A stretch of DNA of 64,000 nucleotides, from contig NC_092320.1 of the NCBI RefSeq assembly GCF_036785885.1, positions 17,547,557-17,611,556 on the forward strand, read 5' to 3'. Under the pieces are notes generated by a model. That model saw nothing but the letters and a program-made list of their open reading frames with translations. It was not told where the DNA came from and did not search any database. The stretch is from Coffea arabica. Taxonomy: Eukaryota; Streptophyta; Magnoliopsida; Gentianales; Rubiaceae. A program made the translations under genes and the position numbers. Each line of letters begins with the position of its first letter. Positions within the stretch are counted from its first letter, which is position 1. This document shows, piece by piece, positions 37,341 through 49,599 of the stretch.

Positions 37341-39441
37341 TTACTGAGAATCAAGATGAAAATTCTCACTATTCTTTTTACCAATGGAGTAGTGATACGC
37401 TCGAACCAAGCGTTTTCGAAATCTGGGCAGGTTCAGCTTGATATTTTGGTGATCAAGATAGATTTTCTTGGTTAGGTCCCAACGCATATTTGTAGCTTTG
37501 TCTGGATCAGTTAGAACAACATCATTTTTGTCATACTTGTCATATAACGAGCTTTCTCTTGGGAGGATTTTGTATCCAACGTACCTCAGGCCAAGTTTTT
37601 TGGCCGGTTCTCCATAGTAAGATTCTGCTGCCCAATCCGTTCCCAGAGGAACGACCTGTATGAAAACAGAACCAGGCCTCATGAACAGAAAATAAGTCAT
37701 GGCTGCACCATGAACTCCAACCATGACATCACTTGAATTCAGAACTCTATACAATTTCGCGAGTTCTGTTGTTCGATCAGGCCTCAAAACCGTCACTGAG
37801 AAACCAATTTGTTCTGCCATTTTCACCAGCAGATTCTCATTTTTTATTTCTCTTGACCCTTTTCTGGATATGATGGCCAGTTTTGGCTTCTTCAAGTCTT
37901 GTTTTCCTGGTGGTGTCAAAGCAAGTTTGTCCATCTTCAACTGAGCTTCGCGTTCTTCAGCCTGAATCAGTCCTCTGATTCTTGGCAAATAAGCTCGGTC
38001 TAGAAGATTATGAAAATCAACAATTGTTTTGTTTCCTCCCATCGCTGAAGGATCAATTGCGAGCTCATCGTGGATTCTCAACCCAACTATTGCTTCAGGA
38101 AAGCAATGAGTTCTTTTTTCTTCACTAAAAATAATCACTGGATAGTCCGAGAGCCGCGAAACCACATCACCGTACTTGGTTAGCCACCAATCATGATAGT
38201 CAAGAATGACAAACTGAACCTTCTTTTTGAAATGCTGAGAAGTGATGTACAAAGGCAAAATCCCATCATTTATATCATGATAAACATTCCCAGTATAGCC
38301 CCCAGTTGAGAAGAAAACTGCAGGGACATCATGCCTAACATCACATTTCTTTTGAGTTGTGCTTGAATTACCCTTCTTGACAATGAGGTCTAGTTCTGCA
38401 ACATTGTTCATCACACTTGTTTCCCATTTTCGAGTATACGGCTTGATCTTTTCATGTTGCAGTATCTCGTTACCATTACCATCATCTGATAGCGGTGATA
38501 CATAATCATTGAAGCCATTGTTTGTGTAGAGGAAAATTGATGAGGAAGCAGAATCTGTCCTCAAATCCCCTTTCATCATGCATATATCAGACCGAATGCT
38601 GCTTCTATCACAGCATATAGTACCTGCATGTGGCCAGGGCACATTCAGAATCTTGAAATCCTCCTTTAAATATAGCAGGTATTGAAAAGCAGGGGATTAC
38701 AATTCTCTTTCACCATTAATTAATTCTTCTCAAAAAGAAAACTTATCAAAGAAAGACCCAAAATCAACTCCTACAGGTTCTGATCAAACCTGAAAGTTAT
38801 ATTCCCTAATTCAACCAATTAAACACGATAGCAGAGCCAAAATAATAGAATCATGTTTTTAGCATATAACAGAAGGAACATCTCCAGAAAGAAAATTGGT
38901 TTTTTTTTTTTTTTTGGTGTAGAAGCAAAACTCCAAATACTAAAGTTTCTTGGGAACACAAGGAAAGCAAAAAAGAACGAAAAACAAAAGCAGAGAAACA
39001 GGGATATTGGCAGTAAACAAACCATTGGGAACAGCCGAACAAATGGGAGCATTTGCATCCGCTTCAGGAGAAGGTCTTTGATCTTCTTCGAAACCCAATG
39101 AATCTGCAAAATAGTTCATTTCAGAATCCAATTAATTCAACTAAAAGAACAGAAGGTAAGAACGTAACAGAAATGCATAAACAGAGAAAGCGAAGCTACT
39201 TACATAGGAGAGAAAAAGTCGAGGAAGGATAACAGGTGAGCAGCTGGGGTGCCAAGATTAAGCAACAAGAAAGAAAAGAAAGACAAATAAAGTACAAAGG
39301 TTTTGATCTTGTCCTCTTGTTCTGAATCTGACCACAGACTAAACCAAGAAGATCGTTCGAGTTTTGTTGATCATGATCTCCAACAAGTACATGCACAACT
39401 TCACCTTTTCTCAACTGATGATACCTCTGGTTTTTCACCAT
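37341..39441 (-). CDS. GT61-family glycosyltransferase, type II Golgi membrane protein
   Basis: Intact member of glycosyltransferase family 61, the group that holds plant xylan arabinosyl/xylosyltransferases and POMGNT2/EOGT-like enzymes. The acceptor here is not known. Minus-strand exons: 39441-39204, 39103-39023, 38623-37341, giving 1602 nt and 533 residues. A cytosolic tail of about 47 residues precedes one signal-anchor helix (about 48-68, PLYFICLSFLSCCLILAPQL), then a stem and the lumenal catalytic domain. Family signatures are NGTICCDRSSIRSDIC across the exon 2/3 join, RHDVPAVFFSTGGYTGNVYH, CFPEAIVGLRIHDEL, ISRKGSRE, and GVHGAAMT (about 410-417) with PGSVFIQVVPLGTDWA. I start exon 3 at 38623 because it gives PNGTICC; the open frame extends a few codons further upstream but out of phase with exon 2. 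Remnants of a paralog lie at 8890-9410 and 11351-11830. Confidence 0.93.
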
Positions 39442-39600
39442 TTTTTCTCTTCAATTCTCGCAAGAAAACTAACCAAAATCTCAAGAAATGAATAAATATT
39501 AGTGGGTTTTACGTGCATATAACAAAATTGACAGAGAATAGAGGAGAATTTGGGGGTTTTGTTGGTTCGGTCGAGGAAAAGTTGGCAATAGGAGGCAAAG

Positions 39601-39607
39601 TATATAT
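39601..39607 (-). promoter_or_regulatory. candidate TATA box for the GT61 gene
   Basis: ATATATA on the minus strand about 160 nt upstream of the ATG, in a pyrimidine-rich setting. Position is compatible with a start site near 39570. Weak evidence. Confidence 0.3.
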
Positions 39608-42600
39608 TCTTGAAAAAAGAGAGGGAGGGAGAGGAATACAGGAATGGATTAATTGTCTGAAAGGGGAAAAAGGAGGCTAAAGAAGGCGATTAATCAATTA
39701 ACCAGTTTGGAGTATTAACCAATCTACAGTCAAAGGCGTGTTTTTTCTTGGCAAAAATGAATTTGGACAATACCAAGTACCTTGGCTGGCTTGGCTGGGC
39801 TGGCGCGGTTTCTTTTGAATGGGGGGGTGAGGTGCGATCACGCGCTATACAAGGCTTTCTTAGTAAGCCTTATTTTAAAGGCGAAACAGCCAACTATCAA
39901 CTGGTTTGTTTTTTTTTCTTTTTTTTAGGCCAATATTACTCCCACTCTAGCCTATACTAAAGGGGAGGGTCCAACTGTGCTATGAAAAAATCGACAGGAT
40001 TGAACCATTATCGGACCAGACGGATGCACTATGCATCTGTATGAATTTAAACCACTTAAAGTGCCAACCACATATAATAGCAAGTAGTGAGAGGCAACGC
40101 CACCAAGCCTTAAAGACTATATGGTGGTGGCCAATAGCCCAAACTATGAACGGGTTTTTCATTTTAATTATTTTGTTCTTTTTTTCAGATAAAGGCCAAA
40201 GAATGGGTGAGAAAACATGTACACAATAAAATTCACAGTTTTTAAGGGAAAAAAAATTCTTAGTTCAATCTAAAATATTTTGGAAACTTTTTCTTCAAGA
40301 ATTTCAATGAACTAACAATTGTGTAATCCAAGAGTTTGTACAATGAATTTTCAGTGTCTTTCCAAAGTCTCCTAGATGTTAAAAGAGGTTCATCCCCCAA
40401 TCCCCAACAGAATTTCAGGCAACAGTACTCAATGCAAAATAAATAAAGAGTTCCAATGCATATGGTAATGATTCAAGGATTAACTTTGGAGTCAAATTCA
40501 TTCGTTATCAAAAACGGATGCATGCAGACATATGTTGGTGTCTTGAATTGAATTAGGAATAAGTAGAAGCATTGACCACAAACACACTGAAAACCAGTTC
40601 AGTTAATCTAGTTCAAGGGACACACTACTATGCTAAGTAATCAATGTTAATCTATTTGTCCAATTATAGTACTCCGTATGCATTAATATTGATTGCTTGT
40701 GTTTCACTTTTGGCTAGCAATGAAATGTATATTATTGGGGGAAAAAAAGCCCAAACAAACTTCTATTCTATTAATAAGAAGCACACCTTACCAAAACTCT
40801 TTTCAAGTCTAGGAATTTGAATTAGATTTTAAAATGGAGTGCCAATTTCCAAAAATCAATTATGGTATTTCGCTTAAGCCCTTATTTTTAAGTCTTATAT
40901 TTTTAATCTCGAGGTCATCTCCAATCGAATAAATCCGGATGAATTTGACATGCACACAAACTAATTAAAGAGGCGATTGATACAAAAGAGAAAATGTAAA
41001 AGAAAGCACATTTCTTTTCTTCCCTTTAATTAATTAACGATCAAGTTGTTTGTTAGCATATATATTTAGGGCTAGATAATCCGAACACATACCTCATCAA
41101 ATTACTTGCTTAACAATTAGTTCATTGTACTTCGTAAATATATTATGGTTTTGGAAATATAATGAGTGAAAGAGACAAATATATATGTGACTGAACAACC
41201 AAAAACTGAACTAGGATCCATTTATGTCTATACAAAATTACAAATAGAAAATATTTTGAACCTTCAAAACCTTTTACCCTCTCCCCATGGGACTATCATT
41301 TCTTCAAGTTTCATCCCTAGAATTTCTGTCAGCAAAATAAAGAAGAATATGTTTTGAATTCCAAAATTATTCTCACCAGTAGAAAGGTGTATATTCAAAG
41401 GACTATATATATGGTGGGAAAAATGTAAACAAGTCGAGAAAACCTGTAGGGGAGGTAATCATAATTTAGAAAACCAAATGGGAACTGGTTGCAATTAACC
41501 CCTTCAATAAAAATCCAGTGAACAACCTTTAGCTTTGCGATTTGTACATTACAGCGACGCGCCACGCGAATCAGAGCCAAGCGAGTCGCGTGGCTTCACT
41601 CGGGGAAATTATTACTGCTACTCGTTATTACTTATTACTGCCTTCCTGCTTCTTGTTACTTCAACACCTAAACGAGCTTTTTCTTGGTCCCCATCCTCTG
41701 AAATAAATCTCAATATATATATAGACACACACTATCAACTAATTTTTAACCTTTGAAGCCCTTATTTGTTTGATTTGGTCAGGTCAGCAGGTCAGTGAAT
41801 AAATAACCATTGATTGATATTATTATAATGTCGATATTACAATAACAACACATTAAAAAATGATGGTATTCAAATAAATATGTCCTAATTTCCTTTTTAA
41901 CCTTAAAGATTTAGAATATTTCAAGCCAAGATAATTATTTTTAATTCTTTTAATGGACAAAGAGGACAAAAATTCTTGGATTATTTTCGATGCCATGATT
42001 CTTGTTGCACATAATTATTCTTTTTTTTTTCCCTCCTTCTCCTAATAAAATTTGTAAATTCCCCTTAGACCAAACACATAAAATGAAATAATTATTTTGT
42101 TATTGGCTTTCTTATAATTAAGATGTAAATAAATAAATAGGAAATATACTGAGAAAATCTAAAAATGCTTGAAGTTTTAATGTTTGGGACTTTGACCTTT
42201 TCTTTCTTTTTTTTTTTTTTGGGTTTGAGTATAAGTGGGAGCTTAGAACTAGTGTAAAGTATAATCCAAGAGATGAGAATCTCGAAGAAGAAAAGATTAC
42301 AATAATCTGAAGTATGAAGTGAAAAAGTGACTCTAAAAAAGTAGCATTAGTGAATCTATTCCATGCTGCTGACGAACTTCTTTTTTCTTGAATTTGTTTT
42401 TTTTTTTGTTTCTAGTGGTAGAACTTTTTCCCCCCTTTTATTTTCAGTCTTTTACAATTGTAAAGGAAGGATTGTGTTGTAAGTATTATTCTCTAGAAGT
42501 TTACAAGTTTATGAAATGAAAGCTGATTTTAGGTTTTCAAGTTAATAATCATTTTACGATTGTCTTTGCCAACTACTTTCCTCTCTATGTTTAGATTAAA

Positions 42601-43504
42601 TAGAAAAAATAGATCTAAAAGTCACCCTTAAATACCATTTTCTCAGAACTTTTTTTTTTTTCTGTCTGTTAAAACCCTACAACCCAAATCAAATATCATT
42701 TTTAAAAATTCTCGAGACCGTAATTAAACAATTTTCAATAAAAAAATTGAAGGTATAAGATAAAATAAAATAGAACTTCCGTAATTCAAGTGATAATAAA
42801 TGTCATGTTATTACCAATGAAATAAGCCTCAGTTCCAAAAATTCAATGCCTTAAAGTCTGTTAAAATTATGTATTGGTTTTTGGTTATGTTAGGATATTA
42901 AATCCTAAGTAATGCTTAACAAGCAAAACCACTTCCTAAATTTTTAAGAACAGAGCTTTCAAGCTTTCAATTTATATTGTCAATTAAATGCTATTAGTGC
43001 ATATGCTGACCAACAGACTAATCTTTAGTAAATCCATTGTATTAATCCGGCCAATGGACGGCTCCTACAGTCTTTTTCGCCGTCAAGATTTGAATCTTGG
43101 GGATAGGAAGAAGGGCTTGGAAAAATTTGTGCTATTTAGACCCACAAATTAATGAAAATAGAAAAAGAAAAAAAAAGAAATGGCAAAAAGATAAACCTCC
43201 AGCGCCAAGCGAGATGTGGGAAAGCCAACTTTGGCGGCATCATATTCCGTGTACGCTTCAGACCGCAGAAAAGTGACACTTATCGGGCGAGCGTAATGAT
43301 GTGGGCTTAGTGAAAATTAGTATTATGAGTTTATGACTAATATGTTGCCACCCGTACTTCTCTCTAGGCAATGATATTGATATGTGATTTAGACAAGTAG
43401 CAAGGCTCAAATCCATGTCTTTATTATCTGATTTAGGCTTAGGAATATGCCAAAATCAATAAGTATTTCTGGAAGAAATTCCATTCGAAGAGTAGCACTT
43501 ATTT
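39608..43504. other. gene-poor AT-rich interval
   Basis: No coding region recognised. Near 41550-41590 a short GC-rich patch contains a 9-bp inverted repeat (GCCACGCGA / TCGCGTGGC). From 42300 to 42606 lies one copy of a noncoding repeat annotated separately. Confidence 0.5.
42300..42606. repeat. noncoding dispersed repeat, copy 1
   Basis: Matches 49600-49920 in order and orientation. Shared blocks include AAAGTAGCATTAGTGAA, GACGAACTTCTTT, ACAATTGTAAAG, CTGATTTTAGGTTT and TCTATGTTTAGATTAAA. No ORF. Confidence 0.75.
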
Positions 43505-43780
43505 AGATTCTGTTTGATAATTCAATTCAATATTCATTGGATTCAGATTATAATATATTGAAATACGCGTTTGATAATTAAAGATAGAACATTTGAATGA
43601 ATTAACTGGCACTGAATTTTCAAGGCAAAACTTGCTCTAAAAAATAAGTGAAAAGTTATTCACTTATCACTTGATGTGATATACACTCAAATGCATGCAT
43701 TATTTTTAGCATTTAACAATTCAATAATTTAATAAATTCAAATTTTATATTTTGATTTTAGTTTTATCAAACACGCCCTC
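43505..43780. mobile_element. small TIR element, TTTGATAA-end type
   Basis: The left end CTGTTTGATAATTCAATTC pairs imperfectly with the right end, GGGCGTGTTTGATAAAACT on the minus strand. The body is AT-rich and noncoding, about 275 bp. The same core TTTGATAA terminates the element at 50185-50889. Target duplication not clear. Confidence 0.5.
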
Positions 43781-45370
43781 AGTCTGGAATTTTTTTTTTT
43801 TTGGGGGTTTTGTAATGTGGCTAAGGTAGTATATTTCAATTTAGTGTCATGACTCTTAACCAACGCAAAGTTATATACTATTGATCTCATCTACATTTAT
43901 TCAGTTTCAATTGCATGATAATATGTAAATAATAATATAAATAATGATAATAATATGCAAAAACATTACAAATTTTATTACACGCTGAAATTTGGATCCT
44001 GCATTTAATTTCTTCTATCGAATTTCAAATCAATCCATGTATCACTATTAAGCGTGCAGGGCAATCACCACTGTAATTGTAGAGAATCTGAATCCACTCT
44101 TAATAGAACTATTTATTCTTTTTCAGTATAAACATCTATATGTTATGTTCATCTAACTAACCATTAATCCAATGGTTATAATTAGCCAATTCATTTATTT
44201 TTACCAGTTGTTAAAAGCAAAATATAAGACTTGGTTGCCATTTGGTGAAGAATTTAGGTAATTATCGAGTAATTAAGAATAGCAAACATTAAGGAATCTT
44301 TACTTTTCTTTCAAAACTTGTTGGTTGTTTTTTGACAAATCAACATGGAAGAATTGATGTTTCAATTCAACATCCTAAGAGCCTAAAGCCACCTTAGACA
44401 GGAGAGGTACTTTAAGGATGCAATACTCAGAAGTTTTAAAAAGAAAAGATACAGCCTGCAATTTGTGCCCACAAAATTGTTTAAAAGTCAAACTTACAGC
44501 CACAAACAAATATATGGATATTTTCATACATACATGTGATAAGTCCAACTATGAAGAAAAATAATAATGGGTAGTGTCTATCCTATAATCACACGCTAAT
44601 GCCCTAGCCGATATGTCAGATGAAAGTTGACCAAAACTAATGGAATGGAAGGTTTCGAATCTGAGATCTTTCACTTGCACTCCCTCTTTTAACACTGTCC
44701 AACTCATCCCACTCCAAGAATAAGTTTAGGTTCTAATCCTTTCTTTCGCACGTTATTGAGAGCATAAATGTTCTGCTCCCACGAGTAAGAAATTTGATAC
44801 CGTTCTTTCTTTATTTCTTGAGAAATTTTTATATACGAAATGATTTTCATATTCAAGCAAGTCAAACATTCTGCGGCTATAAATGTGCTTATTACGTCAT
44901 TATCATTCTCATATATGGGGACAGGAATGGCATATTGTGTCATTATCATTCTCATGTAATCCCCCTTGGTCAATGGCGTATGCTCAAATATGTTTTACTA
45001 AAATGTAACTTAAGACTGCAAAAAGGGTTTTCTTCTTCGCGGAATTGGGATGGATCTCCAAATATTCTATAATCAAATTGCATGAGCATTATCAACTAAG
45101 ACGTCATGTGGGAAAGAAAATACGTAGTTTCACGTTGGACACAAAATATTGGACAGAGGATCTGCCTTAAGACTTTTTGCTTAGACAAAAAAAAAATGTC
45201 ATTTTCCTTGAAGAGTGACTCTAAACTTAAAATACTACCGTCCCCATTTTCTCACTCTTTGCTTCTAAGTATTGGAAGGTATCGGAAGGATTACATACAA
45301 GAGCCATTTTCATTCTCCCACAGCCATCAAAACCTGTTTTCTCCGCTCCTCTTCATGCACAATTATTTGG
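43781..45370. other. gene-free interval
   Basis: No gene recognised. A short direct repeat with CATTATCATTCTCAT occurs at about 44899 and 44942. Confidence 0.5.
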
Positions 45371-45650
45371 AGGTGTTTGGTTCGCATTCTGGAATCGAAA
45401 TCCTTATTGGGAGTATGGATTTTGATAGTTCCCGTTTGCACGTTCGGTTCTAAAAGTGGAAATTGGTTTCATTTCATTAAAAAGTTAAATCAATTCATTG
45501 TCAAACCTATAAAAAAGGACTGATAAGGGGTAAAATCTAATACTTCGATTTCCACTAAATAATTCATATAATGGTCTACCAAATAATCTACATTGGTATC
45601 ATTAATTGTTATATCTATTCCTGCCCTTCATATCCAGTTATCAAACACCT
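45371..45650. mobile_element. small TIR element with AGGTGTTTG ends
   Basis: The left end AGGTGTTTGGTTCGCATTCT is an imperfect inverted match to the right end (AGGTGTTTGATAACTGGATA on the minus strand). About 280 bp, no coding capacity. Ends of this style are common in plant MITEs. Superfamily not assigned, as no clear target duplication was found. Confidence 0.5.
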
Positions 45651-46088
45651 TCTTAGTGGCAATTGTTTATGACATACGGACCTAGTTCGAATCCCTGTTT
45701 GCTCTACATATTTTGTTTTCCGGTGAAGAGTAGAACTTAATGCATGACTTATGAGCTACTACACCAGAAAATTTTTACCAAAAACTAAAAAAATAGCTTA
45801 AATTTCACACTTTTTCAAAATAATGGACACATCACACTTGATAAATATTATTAATTTTGGGTTTGCTTTATTTATTTGATTTCCAAATTGGGAATTGTAC
45901 TTGTTTCGAAAATGAGAAGTGCTAAATAATGTCCCTAATTAATCCGTCATCAATTTATGTGTTTTTACCGAAACAAAATACCCAAAAAAAAAAAAAAAAT
46001 TTCTCCTCAAGTCTGTCCAACTTCGATGCTGCATTTCACGCTCCACAAACATGGAGCAAGAAAGAAAGAAATTCATTGGAAAAAGTAA

Positions 46089-46147
46089 CTAGAAAGTCGC
46101 TTTCTAGAAATTCTCTGAGTTTCATCAAATTTGGGACTCAGAGAATT
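46089..46147. repeat. two adjacent perfect hairpins
   Basis: 46089-46107 pairs CTAGAAAG with CTTTCTAG around a 3-nt loop. 46109-46120 (AATTCTCTGAGT) pairs perfectly with 46136-46147 around a 15-nt loop. No gene or known RNA family is recognised around them. Confidence 0.8.
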
Positions 46148-46261
46148 GAAGACCTGCAAAAAGTATGTCTACTTCTTTTCTGGATGGCAAGAAATGCGAA
46201 TAAACCATTCAAAAAGTGTCCTTCAAAAAAGCGACGGTGTTGGCTTAATAACGCTAAAGTT

Positions 46262-46405
46262 ACTGTTTGGATTGCTATTTTTAGGAGTATTTGTAGAAAA
46301 ATGTATTCTAAGGATTTAATGTATGTGAAGTAAAAAGGTGATTGAAAAATATATCTACAAAAAATGTAAAATTTTTTTTGCGGAAACCAACAATCCAAAT
46401 AAGAC
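46262..46405. mobile_element. small TIR element, TTTGGATT-end family
   Basis: The left end ACTGTTTGGATTGCTATTTT pairs with the right end TCTTATTTGGATTGTTGGTT (minus strand). About 144 bp, noncoding. Related to the elements at 24331-24458 and 34701-35314. Confidence 0.5.
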
Positions 46406-46719
46406 TAGCCGGGCAAAGTAGAGTTTGAATCTCAATAATAAATCAAAATTAAACGTGACTCGAATTTGAGTTTTATTAGACTCAAACTCAATTATGAGTT
46501 TGGGCTGGACTCCATATAAACTCGAACTCATATCAAAGGATGAATTAAGATTGAGTCTTCTAACTTAAACAAAAACTCAAAAGCCCAAAAATCTGAAAGC
46601 CCCATCTATTTTTTTAAGTTAAGTTTGAACTTATCAAGATTTGAGTCGTAGAGTTGGATTGGCACCCTAAGCCTATCGAGTTGAGCTCTTCTATTATTTG
46701 TGTGTTCTCCAACAAGACG

Positions 46720-46940
46720 CCCTTACTACCGTAGAGTTTTGGACTTTTATGGATATAGTCAGTCCTATCTACTAGCCACGCTGACGCTGAGGCCCTTTAA
46801 TTACGGCTTCATTTTTTGACAAAATTTCGGCAGATTGCTCCCAAAAGCCACGTTTCTTGGCACCAGTTGCAAAAACAACAGAAATTATTTTGTCCAAATC
46901 TACAATCTACAATTCGCACATTGATGCTTTTTCTTATCAT
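46720..46940. repeat. duplicated noncoding segment, copy A
   Basis: Matches 47538-47890 in direct orientation, sharing GTAGAGTTTTGGAC, GAGGCCCTTTAATTACGGCT, GGCACCAGTTGCAAAAACAA and ATTCGCACATTGATGCTTTT. Copy A lacks the insertion found in copy B and appears to show the pre-insertion state. Confidence 0.9.
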
Positions 46941-47537
46941 GATTAAAAATAAATAAATAAATATGAAAAGAAATCTGCATTGTTAAATGCAGAATTTGTC
47001 ATAACTTGGAAATCTTTTGAAAAATCTATTGTTTTATATACCGATAAATGGGTTTTGTAATTTGGATAAATGATTATTCAGAAACCCCTTTTTGAAATTA
47101 ATATGTAATACTTTTCTCAAATGTAATATATGAAAGATGAAAATACAGTCATAAAGGTGACACTTTTTCTGATGTAATATATAAAAGATGAAAATACAAT
47201 CATAAAATTAACTAACATTAAGTGTTTCATGTCACCTTGGAAGTCCTGTTCCTGAATTTGTACTTTCTTTTGTTTGGCCTCTTTGGCAAATGAAATATAT
47301 ACCTCAATAAAAAAAATGAAGAAATATATTCGCTGCTAAACAAATGAGCGGCGATGGTTTGAAGGAATTAAAAAAAAAGGGAAACTAAAGCAATCCAAAA
47401 TAAATGAAAATGAAAATGAAAATTATTTTTACTTGAAACCGTACATCAAAATTGCGGCGACCCCTAATTAAGAACTCTTCATCGAGCAGCACCAATTTTG
47501 TGACGATTTTTAATTTTAGCAATATTCTGAAAAATTC

Positions 47538-47890
47538 GCCCCTTAGTAGGGTAGAGTTTTGGACATTTATGCATATATTCTGTCCTATCTGCTAGCCATG
47601 CTGAGGCCCTTTAATTACGGCTTCGTTTTTTGACAAAATTTTGGCAGGTTGCTCCCAAATCGTTGACAAAATTTTGGGAGCAATCTGCCAAAAATTTTGT
47701 CAAATCTTTGACGTAGTTTGTCCAAATCTGACAAAATAATTTCTGTTGTCAAATTTTTGACAACAGAAATTATTGGAGCAATCTGCCAAAATTTTTGACG
47801 ACAAATTTTTGGCACCAGTTGCAAAAACAACAGAAATTATTTTGTCCAAATCTACAAACTACAATTCGCACATTGATGCTTTTTCTTTTC
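47538..47890. repeat. duplicated noncoding segment, copy B
   Basis: Second copy of the 46720-46940 segment, about 820 bp downstream, interrupted by the patchwork insertion at 47660-47808. Outside the insertion the copies differ by scattered substitutions and small gaps. Confidence 0.9.
47660..47808. repeat. patchwork insertion built from flanking sequence
   Basis: About 149 bp that replaces about 11 bp of copy A (46847-46857). It consists almost entirely of short copies of the two flanks in both orientations: TTGACAAAATTTTGG direct; GGGAGCAATCTGCC inverted; GTCCAAATCT direct; GACAAAATAATTTCTGTTGT inverted; then direct ACAACAGAAATTATT and inverted GGAGCAATCTGCCAAAATTT. It includes a near-perfect 40-nt palindrome at 47735-47774 (19-bp arms, 2-nt loop). 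Confidence 0.85.
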
Positions 47891-48170
47891 AAATGTATAA
47901 CGTGTATGTACATAGTTTGTCTGCTGTTGAAGACATGACATTCCCAAGAATGATCGTCAACACTTTGGTCCCATATTTGCACTCCGCTATAATTTTTTTT
48001 TTTCAATGGGAAACTCCCAATTTTTACGAATGCAACGACCAAAGGGAAGAACTTGAGAGTAGAATCAAAGCAGAACAAAGAGATGGCAAAAGCTTGAGTG
48101 CCCCAAATTTTTTCTCTCGTACCCATAACAAAAAAAAAACCTATACTATCTTATTCTAAATAGATTATAC

Positions 48171-48988
48171 TAAGGATGGCAATGGGGGCGGGTGACCGCG
48201 GGGGCTAATGGGGAGGGGGTTGGGGCGGGGGGAATTTTTTTCCCCCCCGCTTAGAAACGGGGCGGGGGGCGAGTGTACACTAAGCGGGGCGGGGGGTGGG
48301 GGAGTGTACCCCCGCCCCGCCACCCGCTTTAAAAAAATAAATATACAAAATATATATAGGTATATAATTATATATAATATATAATTTAATTAGTTACAAA
48401 CTTATAATAATGATATTATTAGTTATATGTATTATATTATGTCTATTAGTATATATAATATAATTGATATTATTAATTATATTAATAATTATATATGTGT
48501 ACTAATACAAATTATTAATTGGTTATATTAAATTTACTAATACATTTATACTAAATCCCTAATTACACTTAATACAATAACATTTTTTCTTAAACAAAGC
48601 ACAAGCACAATAATGAATTAGTGATTTTATTTATACCAAAAGTGAAAACTTAACTATTTTAGTTATATTTATTTTATCATGTTGGATTGTATTCAAATAA
48701 TTTTTGTTTGATTGTTTTTATAAGTTTCAATTGTAAAATTATAATGAATAATAATTTGATGATGTGTTGATGTTTTAGTACTTGATTATTTGCTAAAATT
48801 TAACCATAATAAAATTATATAACAAATTTTTATTAGTCCCGCGGGAACACCCCCGAGGGAAGCGGGGCGGGACGGGAACGAAGCGAGCGGAGTAGGGGAT
48901 GGGGCAAGGGCGAGGGGAATTTGTAGGCAACGGGGCAGGGGATGGGGGAGGGGGCCCCTGCCCCAACCCCGCTCCGTTGCCGTCCCTA
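48171..48988. mobile_element. non-autonomous hAT-type element with GC-rich ends
   Basis: An 818-bp element with terminal inverted repeats TAAGGATGGCAATGG (left) and TAGGGACGGCAACGG (right, minus strand). It is flanked by an 8-bp target duplication with one mismatch, GATTATAC (48163-48170) and GATTGTAC (48989-48996), as expected for hAT transposition. About 150 bases at each end are extremely GC-rich while the middle is AT-rich. No transposase; the proline- and glycine-rich open frames in the ends are low-complexity artefacts. Confidence 0.85.
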
Positions 48989-49139
48989 GATTGTACAAGC
49001 GTCATAAGGGTTTAGAGGGAAAGGCTATCATAAGGGTTTAGAGGGCAAGGCTCTTCTAGATCAAAGGAATACATGTACACTCCTATGAAGGTTTATTTAA
49101 CTACAGTGTGCAGGATGCCAAGTCTTCCCCTATAGCCCA

Positions 49140-49510
49140 AAATTTCTCTACTAACTGTCTTTTCGGTTAGTAAACTGCCATTTGGGACTGCTTTTATGTT
49201 GGGGGGAAGAAAAATTAATGAAATTGGCCTAATTTGGTCATGAGATTGGTGTGCCAACTATAATTGGATTTCATTAATCCATATTATCTATGTTTGTCCA
49301 AAAGTTGAATGAAGAATATCCCACAGGTTTGTCCACTCCCAAAAGTTGTATATGATCCATACGAACTGTGTTTTGCCCTAACTTGATGGTAATTCCACAC
49401 ATGTAACGGGGTGTAGATTTCATCATTAACTGTCCAGTTTTGCATAGTTCCTTTAAGAATTCTTGGCCTGGCCTCATAAGTAACTAATGAATTATATGCT
49501 ATTTCCTAAG
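49140..49510. repeat. diverged noncoding repeat, copy 1 of pair
   Basis: Resembles 51230-51540 in order: GTCTTTTsGGTT, then TTGGCCyAATTTGGTyATG, then a CCAAAAGTT block, then TTGTATATGATCCATA and an aligned tail up to an AATCATATACT/AATTATATGCT block. Well diverged and noncoding. Confidence 0.5.
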
Positions 49511-49599
49511 TCAAATTAAACTCCAACTCGAGTATGGTAAATAGTAAATATTCCAAAACCCAGTCCGTTCACCCAACATTTTAATGTGTAGTTCCCAAG

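Noticed and set aside
38624-38670. Upstream in-frame extension of GT61 exon 3
   Set aside because: It is open for a few codons but out of phase with exon 2; the acceptor before 38623 joins to give the family motif PNGTICC.
45689-45720. tRNA gene, from a TTCGAATCC-like B box
   Set aside because: No acceptor stem, anticodon arm or A box can be folded around it.
46720-47890. LTR retrotransposon formed by the direct repeats
   Set aside because: No TG...CA termini, primer-binding site, polypurine tract or coding interior, and the copies differ in length because of the insertion.
47773-48159. 128-codon plus-strand frame
   Set aside because: Starts inside the duplicated noncoding segment; no similarity, no splice context, AT-rich random composition.
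48786-49005. Proline-rich minus-strand frames
   Set aside because: They lie in the GC-rich end of the hAT-type element and are translation of a C/G-biased repeat.
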